Shown one piece after another: positions 16,721 to 24,861 of a stretch of DNA of 64,000 bases (within the stretch, counting starts at the first letter, position 1; each line of letters begins with the position of its first letter). The notes under the pieces are model-generated. The model saw only the letters and a list, made by a program, of their open reading frames with translations. It searched no databases and was not told the origin of the DNA. This stretch comes from WLMZ01 sp037140375 (lineage in GTDB: Bacteria; Actinomycetota; Acidimicrobiia; Acidimicrobiales; Ilumatobacteraceae), in assembly GCA_037140375.1 (NCBI GenBank), contig JBAXER010000003.1:1-64000 (forward strand), given 5' to 3'. The translations under genes were made by a program, and so were the position numbers.

Positions 16721-18444
16721 CCGATCTGGTCATTCGCAACGCACGACTCGTCGATGGGTCTGGTGCCGATGCGCGAATGGCCGACGTCAGCGTCACGGGC
16801 GACCGCATTACCGGCGTGCACGAAGCCGGCACTGCGTCTACGAGCCACGCCGGGCGCACCATCGATGCCGACGGTTTGCTGCTCACCCCGGGCTGGGTCG
16901 ACGTTCACACGCACTACGACGCGCAGGTCAGTTGGGACCCATGGCTCACGCCGTCTTCGTGGCACGGCGTTACCAGCATCGTGATGGGCAACTGCGGAGT
17001 TGGCTTCGCTCCAGCGCAAGCCGACCGTCACGAATGGCTGATTGAGCTCATGGAGGGCGTCGAAGACATCCCCGGCTCGGCAATGACCGAAGGCATCTCG
17101 TGGGAGTGGAGCACCTTCCCTGAGTACCTCGACGCAATCGAGCGCAGGCCGCACGCCATCGATGTCGGCACACAGATCGCGCACGGCGCACTACGTGCCT
17201 ACGTGATGGGCGAGCGTGGCGCCGCTAACGAATCAGCTACCGCCGCCGACATCACCCACATGGCTGCGCTGGTCGAGGAGGCACTTCGCGCAGGCGCCCT
17301 CGGGTTCAGCACCAGCCGCACGCCACTGCATCGCAGCAAGAGCGGCGAGCTCGTGCCCGGCACCACCGCCGACGCCAGCGAACTGCTCGGTATCGGCGAA
17401 GCCATTCGCCGAGTGGGGCACGGCGTCTTTCAGTTTGCACCAGAGCACGCCCGGCTGCCCGTCGACGAATGGCCGTGGATGCGCCAGTTGGCCGAGCTCA
17501 CTGGCCAACCGGTGTGCGTCAACCTCAATCAGCCCGACTCCGCGCCCGAGGTGTGGCGCGAAGTGCTCGGCCTGCTCGACACCGCAGCGGCCGACAACGT
17601 GCCTCTATACGCCCAGATCGCAGGCCGCTCAATCGGCATTCTTTACTGCCTGCACGGCAGCGTGCACCCGCTGCTGTTCCACCCGGCGTATAGCGAGATT
17701 GCGCATCTGCCAATGCCAGAGCGTCTCGTTGCGCTCAGCGAGCCAGGCCGTCGGCATCGCATCATCAACGAAGTGCCCGACGACGGTGGGCTGTTTCGCT
17801 TGGCTGTGCTCAACAAGCTCGACCGCATCTATCCGGTAGATGGCGCCAACATCGATTACGAGCCCGACGCAAACGCCTCGGTGCTCGCCCACGCTCAGGA
17901 GCGTGGTGTGCCAGCGATGCAACTGTTGCTCGATCAGCTCACCAGCCTGAGCGGCAACGGCATGATCTACGCGCCGTTCTTCAACTACAGCTATGGCGAT
18001 CTCTCGATGACCTACGAGGCGACCCAACATCACCGCACCCGAATGGGTCTCAGTGATGCGGGCGCACATTGCGGGGCTATCTGCGACGGCGGCACTCCAA
18101 CATTCATGCTCACCCACTGGACCCGCGATCGATCACGAGGACCATTGCTTCGTCTTGAGCATGTTGTGCATCGTCAAACCCGACAGACGGCCGAGTTATA
18201 CGGACTGCACGATCGCGGCCTTGTGGCGCCCGGGATGCGCGCCGATCTCAACCTCATCGACTACAACGCGTTGGCGTTCGACATGCCGAGCATGGCGTTC
18301 GATTTGCCAGCACAGGGCCGACGGCTCGTGCAGAAGGCTCGTGGTTACCGCGCCACGTTCGTGGCCGGTGTGCAAACCGTAGACAGCGACCAGTTCACCG
18401 GCGCCTTGCCAGGTCACCTCATTCGTGGTCCGCAGCGAGCCTGA
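16717..18444 (+). CDS. Amidohydrolase, N-acyl-D-amino-acid deacylase family
   Basis: A 575-residue TIM-barrel metal hydrolase. The N-terminus has VIRNARLVDGSG and GWVDVHTHYDAQ, the HxH metal motif of amidohydrolase-3 enzymes. Later features are SIVMGNCGVGFAP, ALGFSTSRTPLH and SDAGAHCGAICDGG, all typical of D-aminoacylase-like proteins. These remove acyl groups from D-amino acids or open cyclic amides, but the family is broad and the substrate is uncertain. Translation is coupled to the phosphatase upstream by an ATGA overlap. Confidence 0.85.
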   Translation: MTDLVIRNARLVDGSGADARMADVSVTGDRITGVHEAGTASTSHAGRTIDADGLLLTPGWVDVHTHYDAQVSWDPWLTPSSWHGVTSIVMGNCGVGFAPAQADRHEWLIELMEGVEDIPGSAMTEGISWEWSTFPEYLDAIERRPHAIDVGTQIAHGALRAYVMGERGAANESATAADITHMAALVEEALRAGALGFSTSRTPLHRSKSGELVPGTTADASELLGIGEAIRRVGHGVFQFAPEHARLPVDEWPWMRQLAELTGQPVCVNLNQPDSAPEVWREVLGLLDTAAADNVPLYAQIAGRSIGILYCLHGSVHPLLFHPAYSEIAHLPMPERLVALSEPGRRHRIINEVPDDGGLFRLAVLNKLDRIYPVDGANIDYEPDANASVLAHAQERGVPAMQLLLDQLTSLSGNGMIYAPFFNYSYGDLSMTYEATQHHRTRMGLSDAGAHCGAICDGGTPTFMLTHWTRDRSRGPLLRLEHVVHRQTRQTAELYGLHDRGLVAPGMRADLNLIDYNALAFDMPSMAFDLPAQGRRLVQKARGYRATFVAGVQTVDSDQFTGALPGHLIRGPQRA

Positions 18445-18452
18445 CCGAGTAG

Positions 18453-19133
18453 TTACTCAACGAGGTCTGTGTCTCGCGGACCGAACGTGAAGTAGTGCTT
18501 GAGGTACGGCGTCGGGTCGTCATTTCCCCAGTCGTACGCAGCCACCTGTGCGACACTTCGACGTCCGAGTAGTGACCGGAACAACTCGAAACGGCTTGCC
18601 CGCAGGGTAGCTGGCGCATCGGATGCACCAATTTCGTCACCTTCGGTGGTGACCACTCGAACCGCTGGAAGACCGGCGGCTTGCACATTGGCAACGAATC
18701 CGCCAGCGATAATCGGTATGGCCCACTGACCAAAGTCGTCGGGAAGTGAAGCCTCGAGACCAAGCGCTCCACGCAGATCGGCCTCGTGCGCATACAAATC
18801 GAACACTGCCCGGATCGGTACGTCCGGCTCTCCAGAAGACAGCACCGATTCGAGTATCGGAGCGTCCTGGGTCCATCCGGCAAGCAGATCGCTGAGGCTC
18901 GTGTGTTGATGACGCGCTACCTGCGCGGCAGTCCATGGGTCGGTGGTCACCCCGTCGAGATTGCCTGTGCGCACATCTTCGGTAATGCCCCGCAGGTGGG
19001 CTATCACGTCGTGCACGGTCCACTCAGGAGTGGCCGGGCAGGTCTGATTGGCCGCGTCGTCGGAGAGATCGGCTGTCATCTCCGTGATTCGCGAGCGTGC
19101 CGATGCGTACAACGATCCCAATCCGTCAGACAT
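18453..19133 (-). CDS. Mycothiol-dependent maleylpyruvate isomerase-like protein (DinB fold) 1
   Basis: A 226-residue protein of the four-helix DinB/MDMPI superfamily. The helix motif WTVHDVIAHLRG (His46) and the later DLYAHEADLRGAL (His116, Asp119) give the three-residue metal site of the family, and the C-terminal domain is of SCP2-like MDMPI_C type. Relatives use mycothiol as cofactor in isomerisation or S-transfer, but most have no proven substrate. The ATG at 19133 (MSDGLG) is chosen; the frame stays open to 19151. It is divergent from a second family member, with a perfect inverted repeat between them. Confidence 0.8.
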   Translation of the reverse strand: MSDGLGSLYASARSRITEMTADLSDDAANQTCPATPEWTVHDVIAHLRGITEDVRTGNLDGVTTDPWTAAQVARHQHTSLSDLLAGWTQDAPILESVLSSGEPDVPIRAVFDLYAHEADLRGALGLEASLPDDFGQWAIPIIAGGFVANVQAAGLPAVRVVTTEGDEIGASDAPATLRASRFELFRSLLGRRSVAQVAAYDWGNDDPTPYLKHYFTFGPRDTDLVE

Positions 19134-19173
19134 GACCGAACTGTACGCCACTTTGCTTCAGAACAGCGTACGT

Positions 19174-19212
19174 GGGCGCGATTTGGGACAGGTGCTGTCC
19201 CAAATCGCGCCC
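19174..19212. repeat. Perfect 18-bp inverted repeat between divergent genes
   Basis: Arms 19174-19191 (GGGCGCGATTTGGGACAG) and 19195-19212 are exact reverse complements around the 3-bp centre GTG. It lies 41 bp before one start codon and 99 bp before the opposite one, in the shared upstream region of two mycothiol-enzyme homologues. There is no T-run on either side, so an operator is likelier than a terminator. See the findings. Confidence 0.9.
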
Positions 19213-19310
19213 ATGCAACTGGGCTGGGGATGGGTGGGGCTGGGCGAATCGAGGCGGGCCAGGGCGTATGGCTCTACTGTGACTACCAACCGCATCACTG
19301 AGGAGCCACG

Positions 19311-20060
19311 ATGAACCTTGACGACTACCTGGCAGCGCTTGAGACAAACAGCGAGACCCTCGCCGTAGCAGCCACTGCCGCTGGGTTCGATGCGTCGTTG
19401 CCAACATGCCCCGAGTGGTCGATGCGTGAACTCGTGCTGCACCTTGGCGAGGTTCAGCGCTGGACGGCAGCGATCGTGCGCAACCAGGTCACCAACCCCG
19501 CGAACGGTGTGGGCGACTTTCTCGGCCCACTCCCCGACGATGCCGGGCTGATGAGTTGGTTCGTCGCTGGCGCGGCGCTGCTGAGCAACACGTTGCGCAA
19601 TGCCGATCCCGACGTCGAATGCTTCCGCTTCCTCGAGGACCCACCATCGCCCTTGTTGTTCTGGGCGCGTCGGCAATCACTCGAAGCGGTCATCCACCGC
19701 ATCGACGCCGAACTGGCGGGCGGACCAAGCTCGCCGATTCCGGTTGTGCTCGCTGCCGACGGAATCGACGAGATGCTCACCGGATTTGTGCCCCGCAAGC
19801 GCACTCCCCTGCGCAGTGCCAACCCAGTCGTGTTGCAGGTGGCCCCAACCGATGTCGCCTCGGCTTGGCGCGTCACGATCAGCGATCAAACGCCGGTCAC
19901 TGTGCGAACTGCTGGCGATGCCAACTGCACCGTGAGCGGTACGAGCTCAGACATCTACGAAGCGTTGTGGAACCGCCGCGGCCTCGACTCGCTGGTCGTC
20001 AACGGCGACGGCTCGGTGCTCGACGCTTTTCGCGAGAACGTGAAAGTGCGCTGGGGCTGA
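19311..20060 (+). CDS. Mycothiol-dependent maleylpyruvate isomerase-like protein (DinB fold) 2
   Basis: A 249-residue protein with the same plan as its divergent neighbour: a DinB-like helical domain with CPEWSMRELVLHLGEVQRW (His44) and SLEAVIHRIDAE (Glu125, His129, Asp132) forming the metal site, then a C-terminal MDMPI_C domain ending in a VNGDGSVLDAF segment. The sequence is clearly diverged from the neighbour, so this is not a recent tandem copy. A purine-rich GAGGAGCC precedes the ATG. The substrate is unknown; mycothiol use is inferred from the family and from ino1 in the window. Confidence 0.82.
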   Translation: MNLDDYLAALETNSETLAVAATAAGFDASLPTCPEWSMRELVLHLGEVQRWTAAIVRNQVTNPANGVGDFLGPLPDDAGLMSWFVAGAALLSNTLRNADPDVECFRFLEDPPSPLLFWARRQSLEAVIHRIDAELAGGPSSPIPVVLAADGIDEMLTGFVPRKRTPLRSANPVVLQVAPTDVASAWRVTISDQTPVTVRTAGDANCTVSGTSSDIYEALWNRRGLDSLVVNGDGSVLDAFRENVKVRWG

Positions 20061-20091
20061 ACCGTGTCGCACGAATGAACCACGCTGATGA

Positions 20092-20715
20092 TCAGTGGTA
20101 GTACGGGTTCTCGCCGCTGGTGTGATCAGTGATGTCTTTGACCTGATCGATGCCTTCGACTTGTTCGACGATGGTGGTCTGCACGCCATCGAGCATGGTC
20201 ATGCGGCTCATTGAGCAGCCGTGGCAACCGCCGCCCATTGTGAGAAAGGCGGTGCCGGCTTCGTCGTGGCCAACAAAGGTGACAAACCCACCGTGTGCCG
20301 CAAGCGCCGGATTGACCTCGACGCTGATGATGGCTTCGATCTCGGCCGACAATGCGTCGTCGCGAACGAGACCCTCGATCGAGGGAGCCAACGGCTTGTT
20401 GGGGTTGCGAATAACGAGACCCTGCGACTCGGTGAGATCGAGCGTGGCGCCCTTGAGTTGCTCGATGTCTTTGGCGGGGATGATGATCTTGAGGCCGTCG
20501 TGCGTGCGCACCTCATCGGTGAACGCAGCCTTGGTGGTGATTTCGAACGACAGGTCGTAGCGAAAGTCGGCGCCTGGATCGCTGATGATCTCGAGCCGAA
20601 GGCCGAGTCGATCGGTTTCAGGCTCGTCGTCGCGCATTTGAATGATCTGCGTATGCGCTGCTGAGGTGACCGAAATGATCTGATCGTTTTCGACTTGCGC
20701 TGAAGTTTGGCTCAC
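20092..20715 (-). CDS. nfuA: NfuA-like Fe-S cluster carrier
   Basis: A 207-residue two-domain protein. Residues 1-105 are a HesB/IscA-type domain without its cysteines, as in NfuA proteins (FRYDLSFE, HDGLKIIIPAKDIEQLKG). Residues 115-195 are a NifU C-terminal domain with the cluster motif GGGCHGCSMS (CxxC) and the typical AAHGGFVTFVGHDE. NfuA dimers carry a [4Fe-4S] cluster and pass it to apoproteins; MoaA and IlvD in this window are possible clients. It starts with GTG at 20715. Confidence 0.92.
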   Translation of the reverse strand: MSQTSAQVENDQIISVTSAAHTQIIQMRDDEPETDRLGLRLEIISDPGADFRYDLSFEITTKAAFTDEVRTHDGLKIIIPAKDIEQLKGATLDLTESQGLVIRNPNKPLAPSIEGLVRDDALSAEIEAIISVEVNPALAAHGGFVTFVGHDEAGTAFLTMGGGCHGCSMSRMTMLDGVQTTIVEQVEGIDQVKDITDHTSGENPYYH

Positions 20716-20750
20716 CTCAAAAACGCTACCGGCTCAGTGGTCGGACCGGC

Positions 20751-21524
20751 TCACCCAGGACCGCCACCGTCACACTCAATACGTTGGCCAGTGACATACC
20801 CGGCGCCGTCGCTACACAACCACAACACCACGTTGGCCACATCGACCGGCTGACACACCCGGCCGAACGCCGAGCTGGCATCGAGGCCGCGCAAATCGTG
20901 CAGGTCGCGGTCGCCAGTCATCGCCCGAGCCAGGCGCACGCCCATATCGGTCTCAACTAACCCCGGTGCAACGATGTTCACGTGCACCCCGTTGCGACGC
21001 TCTTCTTTGGCCAACGTGAGTGCGAGAGCCTCAAGCGCCGCTTTGCCCATGTTGTACGGAGCGCCATTGGGGCCCATGTGCGATGTGGCCACTGAGGACA
21101 CCATCACGATGTCACCACGATTGCGCTGACGCATCGAAGGCAACACGAGACGAGAGAGGTGGTGCGCACCGAATGCGTGAGTAGCGACAACGCGCTGCAT
21201 CTCGGCCGGGTCGGTGTCGGCCACTGCTTGGCCACGAGACGCAATGCCCGCGTTGCACACCAGAAGGTCGACGTAACCGAACTCGGCGATGACCGCTTCG
21301 ACCATCACACGATCTGCCTCGGCATCGTCGATCGAAGCTTGAAACGCCGCGGCAGAACCACCAGCGGCCACAATGCCCGCAACCGTTTCGGCAGCAGCCT
21401 CGGCATCGCGGCGATAGTTCACGGCGACCGTCGCACCATGCGCTGCCAACAACTCAGAGATACCCCGGCCGATACCTCGGCCCCCACCCGTAACTAACGC
21501 CACACGACCATCAAGCTGACCCAT
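20751..21524 (-). CDS. Short-chain dehydrogenase/reductase (FabG-like)
   Basis: A classical 257-residue SDR: NAD(P)-binding TGGGRGIGRG (12-21), CNAGIA (90-95), catalytic Ser143/144, Tyr157 and Lys161 (YNMGK), and the tail VTGQRIECDGGGPG. The Arg-rich VNYRRD after beta-2 suggests NADPH preference. FabG-like 3-oxoacyl-ACP reduction or another ketone reduction is possible; the lone genomic setting gives no further clue. Confidence 0.85.
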   Translation of the reverse strand: MGQLDGRVALVTGGGRGIGRGISELLAAHGATVAVNYRRDAEAAAETVAGIVAAGGSAAAFQASIDDAEADRVMVEAVIAEFGYVDLLVCNAGIASRGQAVADTDPAEMQRVVATHAFGAHHLSRLVLPSMRQRNRGDIVMVSSVATSHMGPNGAPYNMGKAALEALALTLAKEERRNGVHVNIVAPGLVETDMGVRLARAMTGDRDLHDLRGLDASSAFGRVCQPVDVANVVLWLCSDGAGYVTGQRIECDGGGPG

Positions 21525-21587
21525 GCCACTCCTCTTTCATTCGTCGCGGTTGCGGCTCTCGCCCCCCAAGTATGGCAACCTTGAGAG

Positions 21588-22508
21588 GTGCAAGAAGGCA
21601 GCAAGAAAGCAATCACCGCAGCATTTTTCGCCAACCTGGGTATTGCAGTTGCAAAGTTCGTTGGCTTCCTCATTACCGGGTCTGCGGGCCTTCTCGCTGA
21701 GGCAGCCCACTCACTTGCCGACACCGGCAATCAGGCACTGCTCATGCTCGGCGGCAAGCGTTCCCGGCGGCCAGCAACTGAGCACCACCAGTTTGGGTTC
21801 GGCACCGAGCGCTATTTCTGGGCCTTCGTCGTGGCGCTGGTGCTCTTCACCGGCGGCGGCATGTTCGCGTTGTACGAGGGCATCCAGAAGCTGATTCACC
21901 CGCACGCTGCCGAGAACATTGGCGTTGCAATCGTGATCTTGCTCGCCGCTGTTGCGCTCGAGAGCTACTCGCTTCTTACGGCCGTCACCGAGGCCAAACG
22001 CCTGAAGCCAGCCGGCATGTCGTACTGGCGTTTCGTTCGTACTGCCAAACAACCTGAGCTACCGGTGGTGCTCCTCGAAGATGTGGGCGCCGAGATCGGC
22101 TTGCTGTTCGCTCTGTTCGGTGTGGTGATGACCAAGATCACCGACAACGCCCGATGGGACGCGGTGGGCTCTATCGCCATCGGCGTGCTGCTCGGCGTCA
22201 TCGCAGTGATCCTCGCGATACGCATGAAGGCGTTGCTCATCGGCGAGTCAGCAACTGCGGCTGACCAAAGCGCAGTGATCGATGCGATCACGTCGGCGCC
22301 CTTGGTCAATCGATTGATTCATATTCGCACTCTGCATCTCGGGCCTGAAGAACTGCTCGTTGCGGTCAAGGTCGAGTTCGCACGAGACCTCACGATGGCC
22401 GAACTCGCCGTGGCAGTCGACGGCGTCGAGCGAGCAATTCGCTCACGCGTGCCGATGGTGGGACTCATCTACATAGAGCCCGATCTGTATCGCGGTGCTC
22501 CAGCCTGA
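21588..22508 (+). CDS. Cation diffusion facilitator with a non-canonical second metal motif
   Basis: A 306-residue CDF-family transporter that exports divalent metals against protons. Six hydrophobic helices are visible. The TM2 motif HSLAD (His41, Asp45) is canonical, but the TM5 site, normally HxxxD, reads LLEDVGAEIG (Glu164, Asp165, Glu169). This variant is known from the SLC30A9/ZnT9-like branch. The start is GTG at 21588 (MQEGSKK). It stands alone between an SDR gene and a convergent Ddn-like gene. Confidence 0.85.
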   Translation: MQEGSKKAITAAFFANLGIAVAKFVGFLITGSAGLLAEAAHSLADTGNQALLMLGGKRSRRPATEHHQFGFGTERYFWAFVVALVLFTGGGMFALYEGIQKLIHPHAAENIGVAIVILLAAVALESYSLLTAVTEAKRLKPAGMSYWRFVRTAKQPELPVVLLEDVGAEIGLLFALFGVVMTKITDNARWDAVGSIAIGVLLGVIAVILAIRMKALLIGESATAADQSAVIDAITSAPLVNRLIHIRTLHLGPEELLVAVKVEFARDLTMAELAVAVDGVERAIRSRVPMVGLIYIEPDLYRGAPA

Positions 22509-22563
22509 GGTCAGCGCCCAGTTCATCGACGTGCTTCGGCGCACGCCGTGACGAAGGAACGAA

Positions 22564-23007
22564 TTAGCTCGCTGGCGAAAGCACCACGAGAGGAATCTCG
22601 CGGTCGGTCTTGGTCTGATAGCCGGCGTAGTTCTTGTACGTAGCGGTCACGATTGGCCACATTCGTGCACGCTCTTCGGGCGAAGCAACCGTGGCGATCA
22701 TTGCCTTTGTGGGCGCACCCTTATAGGCCACCTGCACCTGCGGATTGTCGCGCAGGTTCACAAACCAAGCAGGGTGCGTGGGGTCACCACCGCGAGACGC
22801 GACGATCACAATATTGTCGCCCTCTTGCAATGGCGAGGTGAGCATCACCGAACGCGGCTGACCGCTCTTGCGGCCGATGGTGGTGAGTTCGAGCACCGGC
22901 ATGTTGCCGGCGGTCCAGCCCACCTTGCCGAAGCTGACCTTCAGCAAACAACGGTGAACGGCGTTCATGCTCTTCATTGCAAAGTCACTTGGCATGGGTT
23001 TGACCAT
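22564..23007 (-). CDS. Deazaflavin-dependent nitroreductase-family protein (Ddn-like)
   Basis: A 147-residue split-barrel protein of the actinobacterial Ddn family, which uses coenzyme F420H2 to reduce quinones or nitroaromatics. Recognisable features are LELTTIGRKSGQPRSV, the IVASRGGDPTHPAWFVNL segment that contacts the deazaflavin, and YAGYQTKTDREIPLVVLSP at the C-terminus. Its presence suggests the host makes F420. It is monocistronic and faces away from the thiamine riboswitch. Confidence 0.88.
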   Translation of the reverse strand: MVKPMPSDFAMKSMNAVHRCLLKVSFGKVGWTAGNMPVLELTTIGRKSGQPRSVMLTSPLQEGDNIVIVASRGGDPTHPAWFVNLRDNPQVQVAYKGAPTKAMIATVASPEERARMWPIVTATYKNYAGYQTKTDREIPLVVLSPAS

Positions 23008-23031
23008 AGCGGATCGGCAACCGGGCGCTAG

Positions 23032-23140
23032 CGTGAGCAGTCAACACACGGGGAGCTCGCAGGTTCGGCGGGCTGAGAGGGTGCACGCCAGCGCCGACCC
23101 TTCAACCTGCTCTGGGTAATGCCAGCGAAGGGAACTCACG
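23032..23140 (+). promoter_or_regulatory. TPP (thiamine pyrophosphate) riboswitch
   Basis: The THI-element core is unmistakable: ACACGGGGAGC, GGCTGAGAGGG, GACCCTTCAACCTG, then TCTGGGTAATGCCAGCGAAGGGA. A distal CGTGAG (23032-23037) can pair with CTCACG (23135-23140), which overlaps the GTG start of thiN; the Shine-Dalgarno-like AAGGGA (23128-23133) is the 3' edge of the aptamer. No T-rich terminator follows, so ligand probably blocks translation initiation. Confidence 0.95.
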
Positions 23141-23808
23141 TGCCATCTTCTCGAACTGCCCTCGTCATCGTCGGCGGCTCTGCATTGTCGCCCGACGCCC
23201 TTGTTGGCCTTCCGCCAGACGCCTACATCATCGCCGCCGACTCAGGCCTCGACCATGCCGTTGCCGCCGGGCTTCGACCGCATTTGGTGATCGGCGACTT
23301 CGACTCGGCGAACCCCGCAACGCTGGCGTGGGCTGTGGCCGAAGGAATCGAAATCGAGCGACACTCACCCGACAAAGACAACACCGACACCGAACTTGCT
23401 CTCGCCGCGGCACGTATGTCCGGCGCTACCGACGTTGTCCTACTTGGCGGCGGCGGCGACCGACTCGACCACTCGATCGCCGCGATCACCACTCTCGGCC
23501 ACCCTTCAATGGCGGTATTTACAACGGTGTCGGCGCGTTGGGACACCACGATGATCAGCGTGCTGCACGCCCCGCGAGCAATCACGTTTGCCACAGAACT
23601 CGACGCGACCTTCTCACTCCTTGCACTACACGGAGCCTGCTCCGGAATCGATGTCGACGGCGGATTGTGGCCGTTGAGCGATGCCGAGCTGCAACCTGGG
23701 TCGAGCCTTGGTGTGAGCAACCGCACCACCACCAACGAACTCCGGCTTCGCGCTCGCGTCGGTGTACTCACCGTGGTGTTCCCACTTCATTTCGGAGGAC
23801 AACTATGA
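23140..23808 (+). CDS. thiN: Thiamine diphosphokinase
   Basis: Phosphorylates imported thiamine to thiamine diphosphate. The protein has the motifs AADSGLDHAVAAG, IGDFDSANP, DKDNTDTELAL and LGGGGDRLDHS of the TPK family. The GTG at 23140 is chosen (222 residues) because the upstream ATG at 23119 lies inside the riboswitch core. Its stop overlaps the thiB start by ATGA. First gene of thiN-thiB-thiP-thiQ. Confidence 0.92.
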   Translation: MPSSRTALVIVGGSALSPDALVGLPPDAYIIAADSGLDHAVAAGLRPHLVIGDFDSANPATLAWAVAEGIEIERHSPDKDNTDTELALAAARMSGATDVVLLGGGGDRLDHSIAAITTLGHPSMAVFTTVSARWDTTMISVLHAPRAITFATELDATFSLLALHGACSGIDVDGGLWPLSDAELQPGSSLGVSNRTTTNELRLRARVGVLTVVFPLHFGGQL

Positions 23809-24860
23809 ACCGAATCTCAGCAATCGCTCTGGCGCTCACCCTTGCAGCGTCTGCATGCGGCAGCGACTCGAAGCAGGCGGCCGAAGTAGCGCCGGCGTCG
23901 CTCACGCTCGTGGCCTATGACTCGTTCAGTCTCAAGCCCGACTCGTTCGATGCCTTCACCAAGAGCACGGGTATTGCAGTCAAGATTGTCACCGCAGGCG
24001 ACGCCGGAACAATGTTGTCGAAAGCGGCGCTCACGGCCGGAAACCCCGAAGGCGACGTGATGTGGGGCGTCGATAACACGCTGCTGGCGCGGGCCCAGCA
24101 GGCTCAAGTTTTCTCGCCATACAAGTCGTCCGAACTCGCAGCGCTCGAGCCGACGGCCGCGGCGTTGGTCTCGGGCAACTTGGTCACGCCGGTTGACGAA
24201 GGCGACGTGTGCGTGAACTACGACATTGCTTGGTTCGAGCAGAAGAACCTCGACCCGCCGACAACCCTCGACGACCTGCTGAAGCCTGAGTACAAAGATC
24301 TGTTGGTCGTCGAGAACCCCGCCGCTTCGTCCACGGGCCTTGCGTTCATGCTGGCCACCATTGCCCACGCGGGTGACAGCGCATGGGAGCAGTACTGGAC
24401 CTCGCTGCGAGGAAACGGCGTGAAGGTCGTAGAGAGCTGGGACCTGGCGTATTACGAGCAGTTCTCTGGCTCCACCGGAAAGGGCGATCGACCGTTGGTT
24501 GTTAGCTACGGCACTAGCCCACCCGCCGAAGTGATCTTTGCCGACCCTCGCCCCGACCGCGCCACCACTGGCGTTGTCGGCTCAACCTGCTTTCATCAGG
24601 TGGAGTTTGCAGGCGTGTTGCGCGGCACAAAGTATCCAACGGCTGCCGGCACGTTGATCGACTACCTCGTGTCGAAATCATTTCAAGAGTTACTGCCGCT
24701 CACCCTGTTTGTGTATCCGGCGCGAACCGACGCGGTACTCCCTGCGGAGTTCAACGAATTCGCTGTGCGTCCCGCAGATCCGCTAGTCGTGTCGCCAAGC
24801 GACATCGAAGCAAAGTCGAAGGACTGGATCGCCACGTGGACCAACCTCGTGGTGAGGTGA
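23805..24860 (+). CDS. thiB: Thiamine ABC transporter substrate-binding lipoprotein ThiB
   Basis: A 351-residue lipoprotein with signal ISAIALALTLAASAC (lipobox SAC), anchored outside the membrane, that captures thiamine for ThiPQ. The mature part follows the ThiB/TbpA plan: LTLVAYDSFSLK, GDVMWGVDNTLLARA, PVDEGDVCVNYDIAWFE, VVESWDLAYYEQFSG and VSYGTSPPAEV. A GGAGG site precedes the ATG at 23805, which overlaps the thiN stop. Function also follows from the riboswitch and the permease downstream. Confidence 0.93.
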   Translation: MNRISAIALALTLAASACGSDSKQAAEVAPASLTLVAYDSFSLKPDSFDAFTKSTGIAVKIVTAGDAGTMLSKAALTAGNPEGDVMWGVDNTLLARAQQAQVFSPYKSSELAALEPTAAALVSGNLVTPVDEGDVCVNYDIAWFEQKNLDPPTTLDDLLKPEYKDLLVVENPAASSTGLAFMLATIAHAGDSAWEQYWTSLRGNGVKVVESWDLAYYEQFSGSTGKGDRPLVVSYGTSPPAEVIFADPRPDRATTGVVGSTCFHQVEFAGVLRGTKYPTAAGTLIDYLVSKSFQELLPLTLFVYPARTDAVLPAEFNEFAVRPADPLVVSPSDIEAKSKDWIATWTNLVVR

Positions 24861-24861
24861 C

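Noticed and set aside
23328..23804. Upstream extension of the thiB frame
   Set aside because: It overlaps thiN and lacks protein-like composition; the lipoprotein signal begins at 23805.
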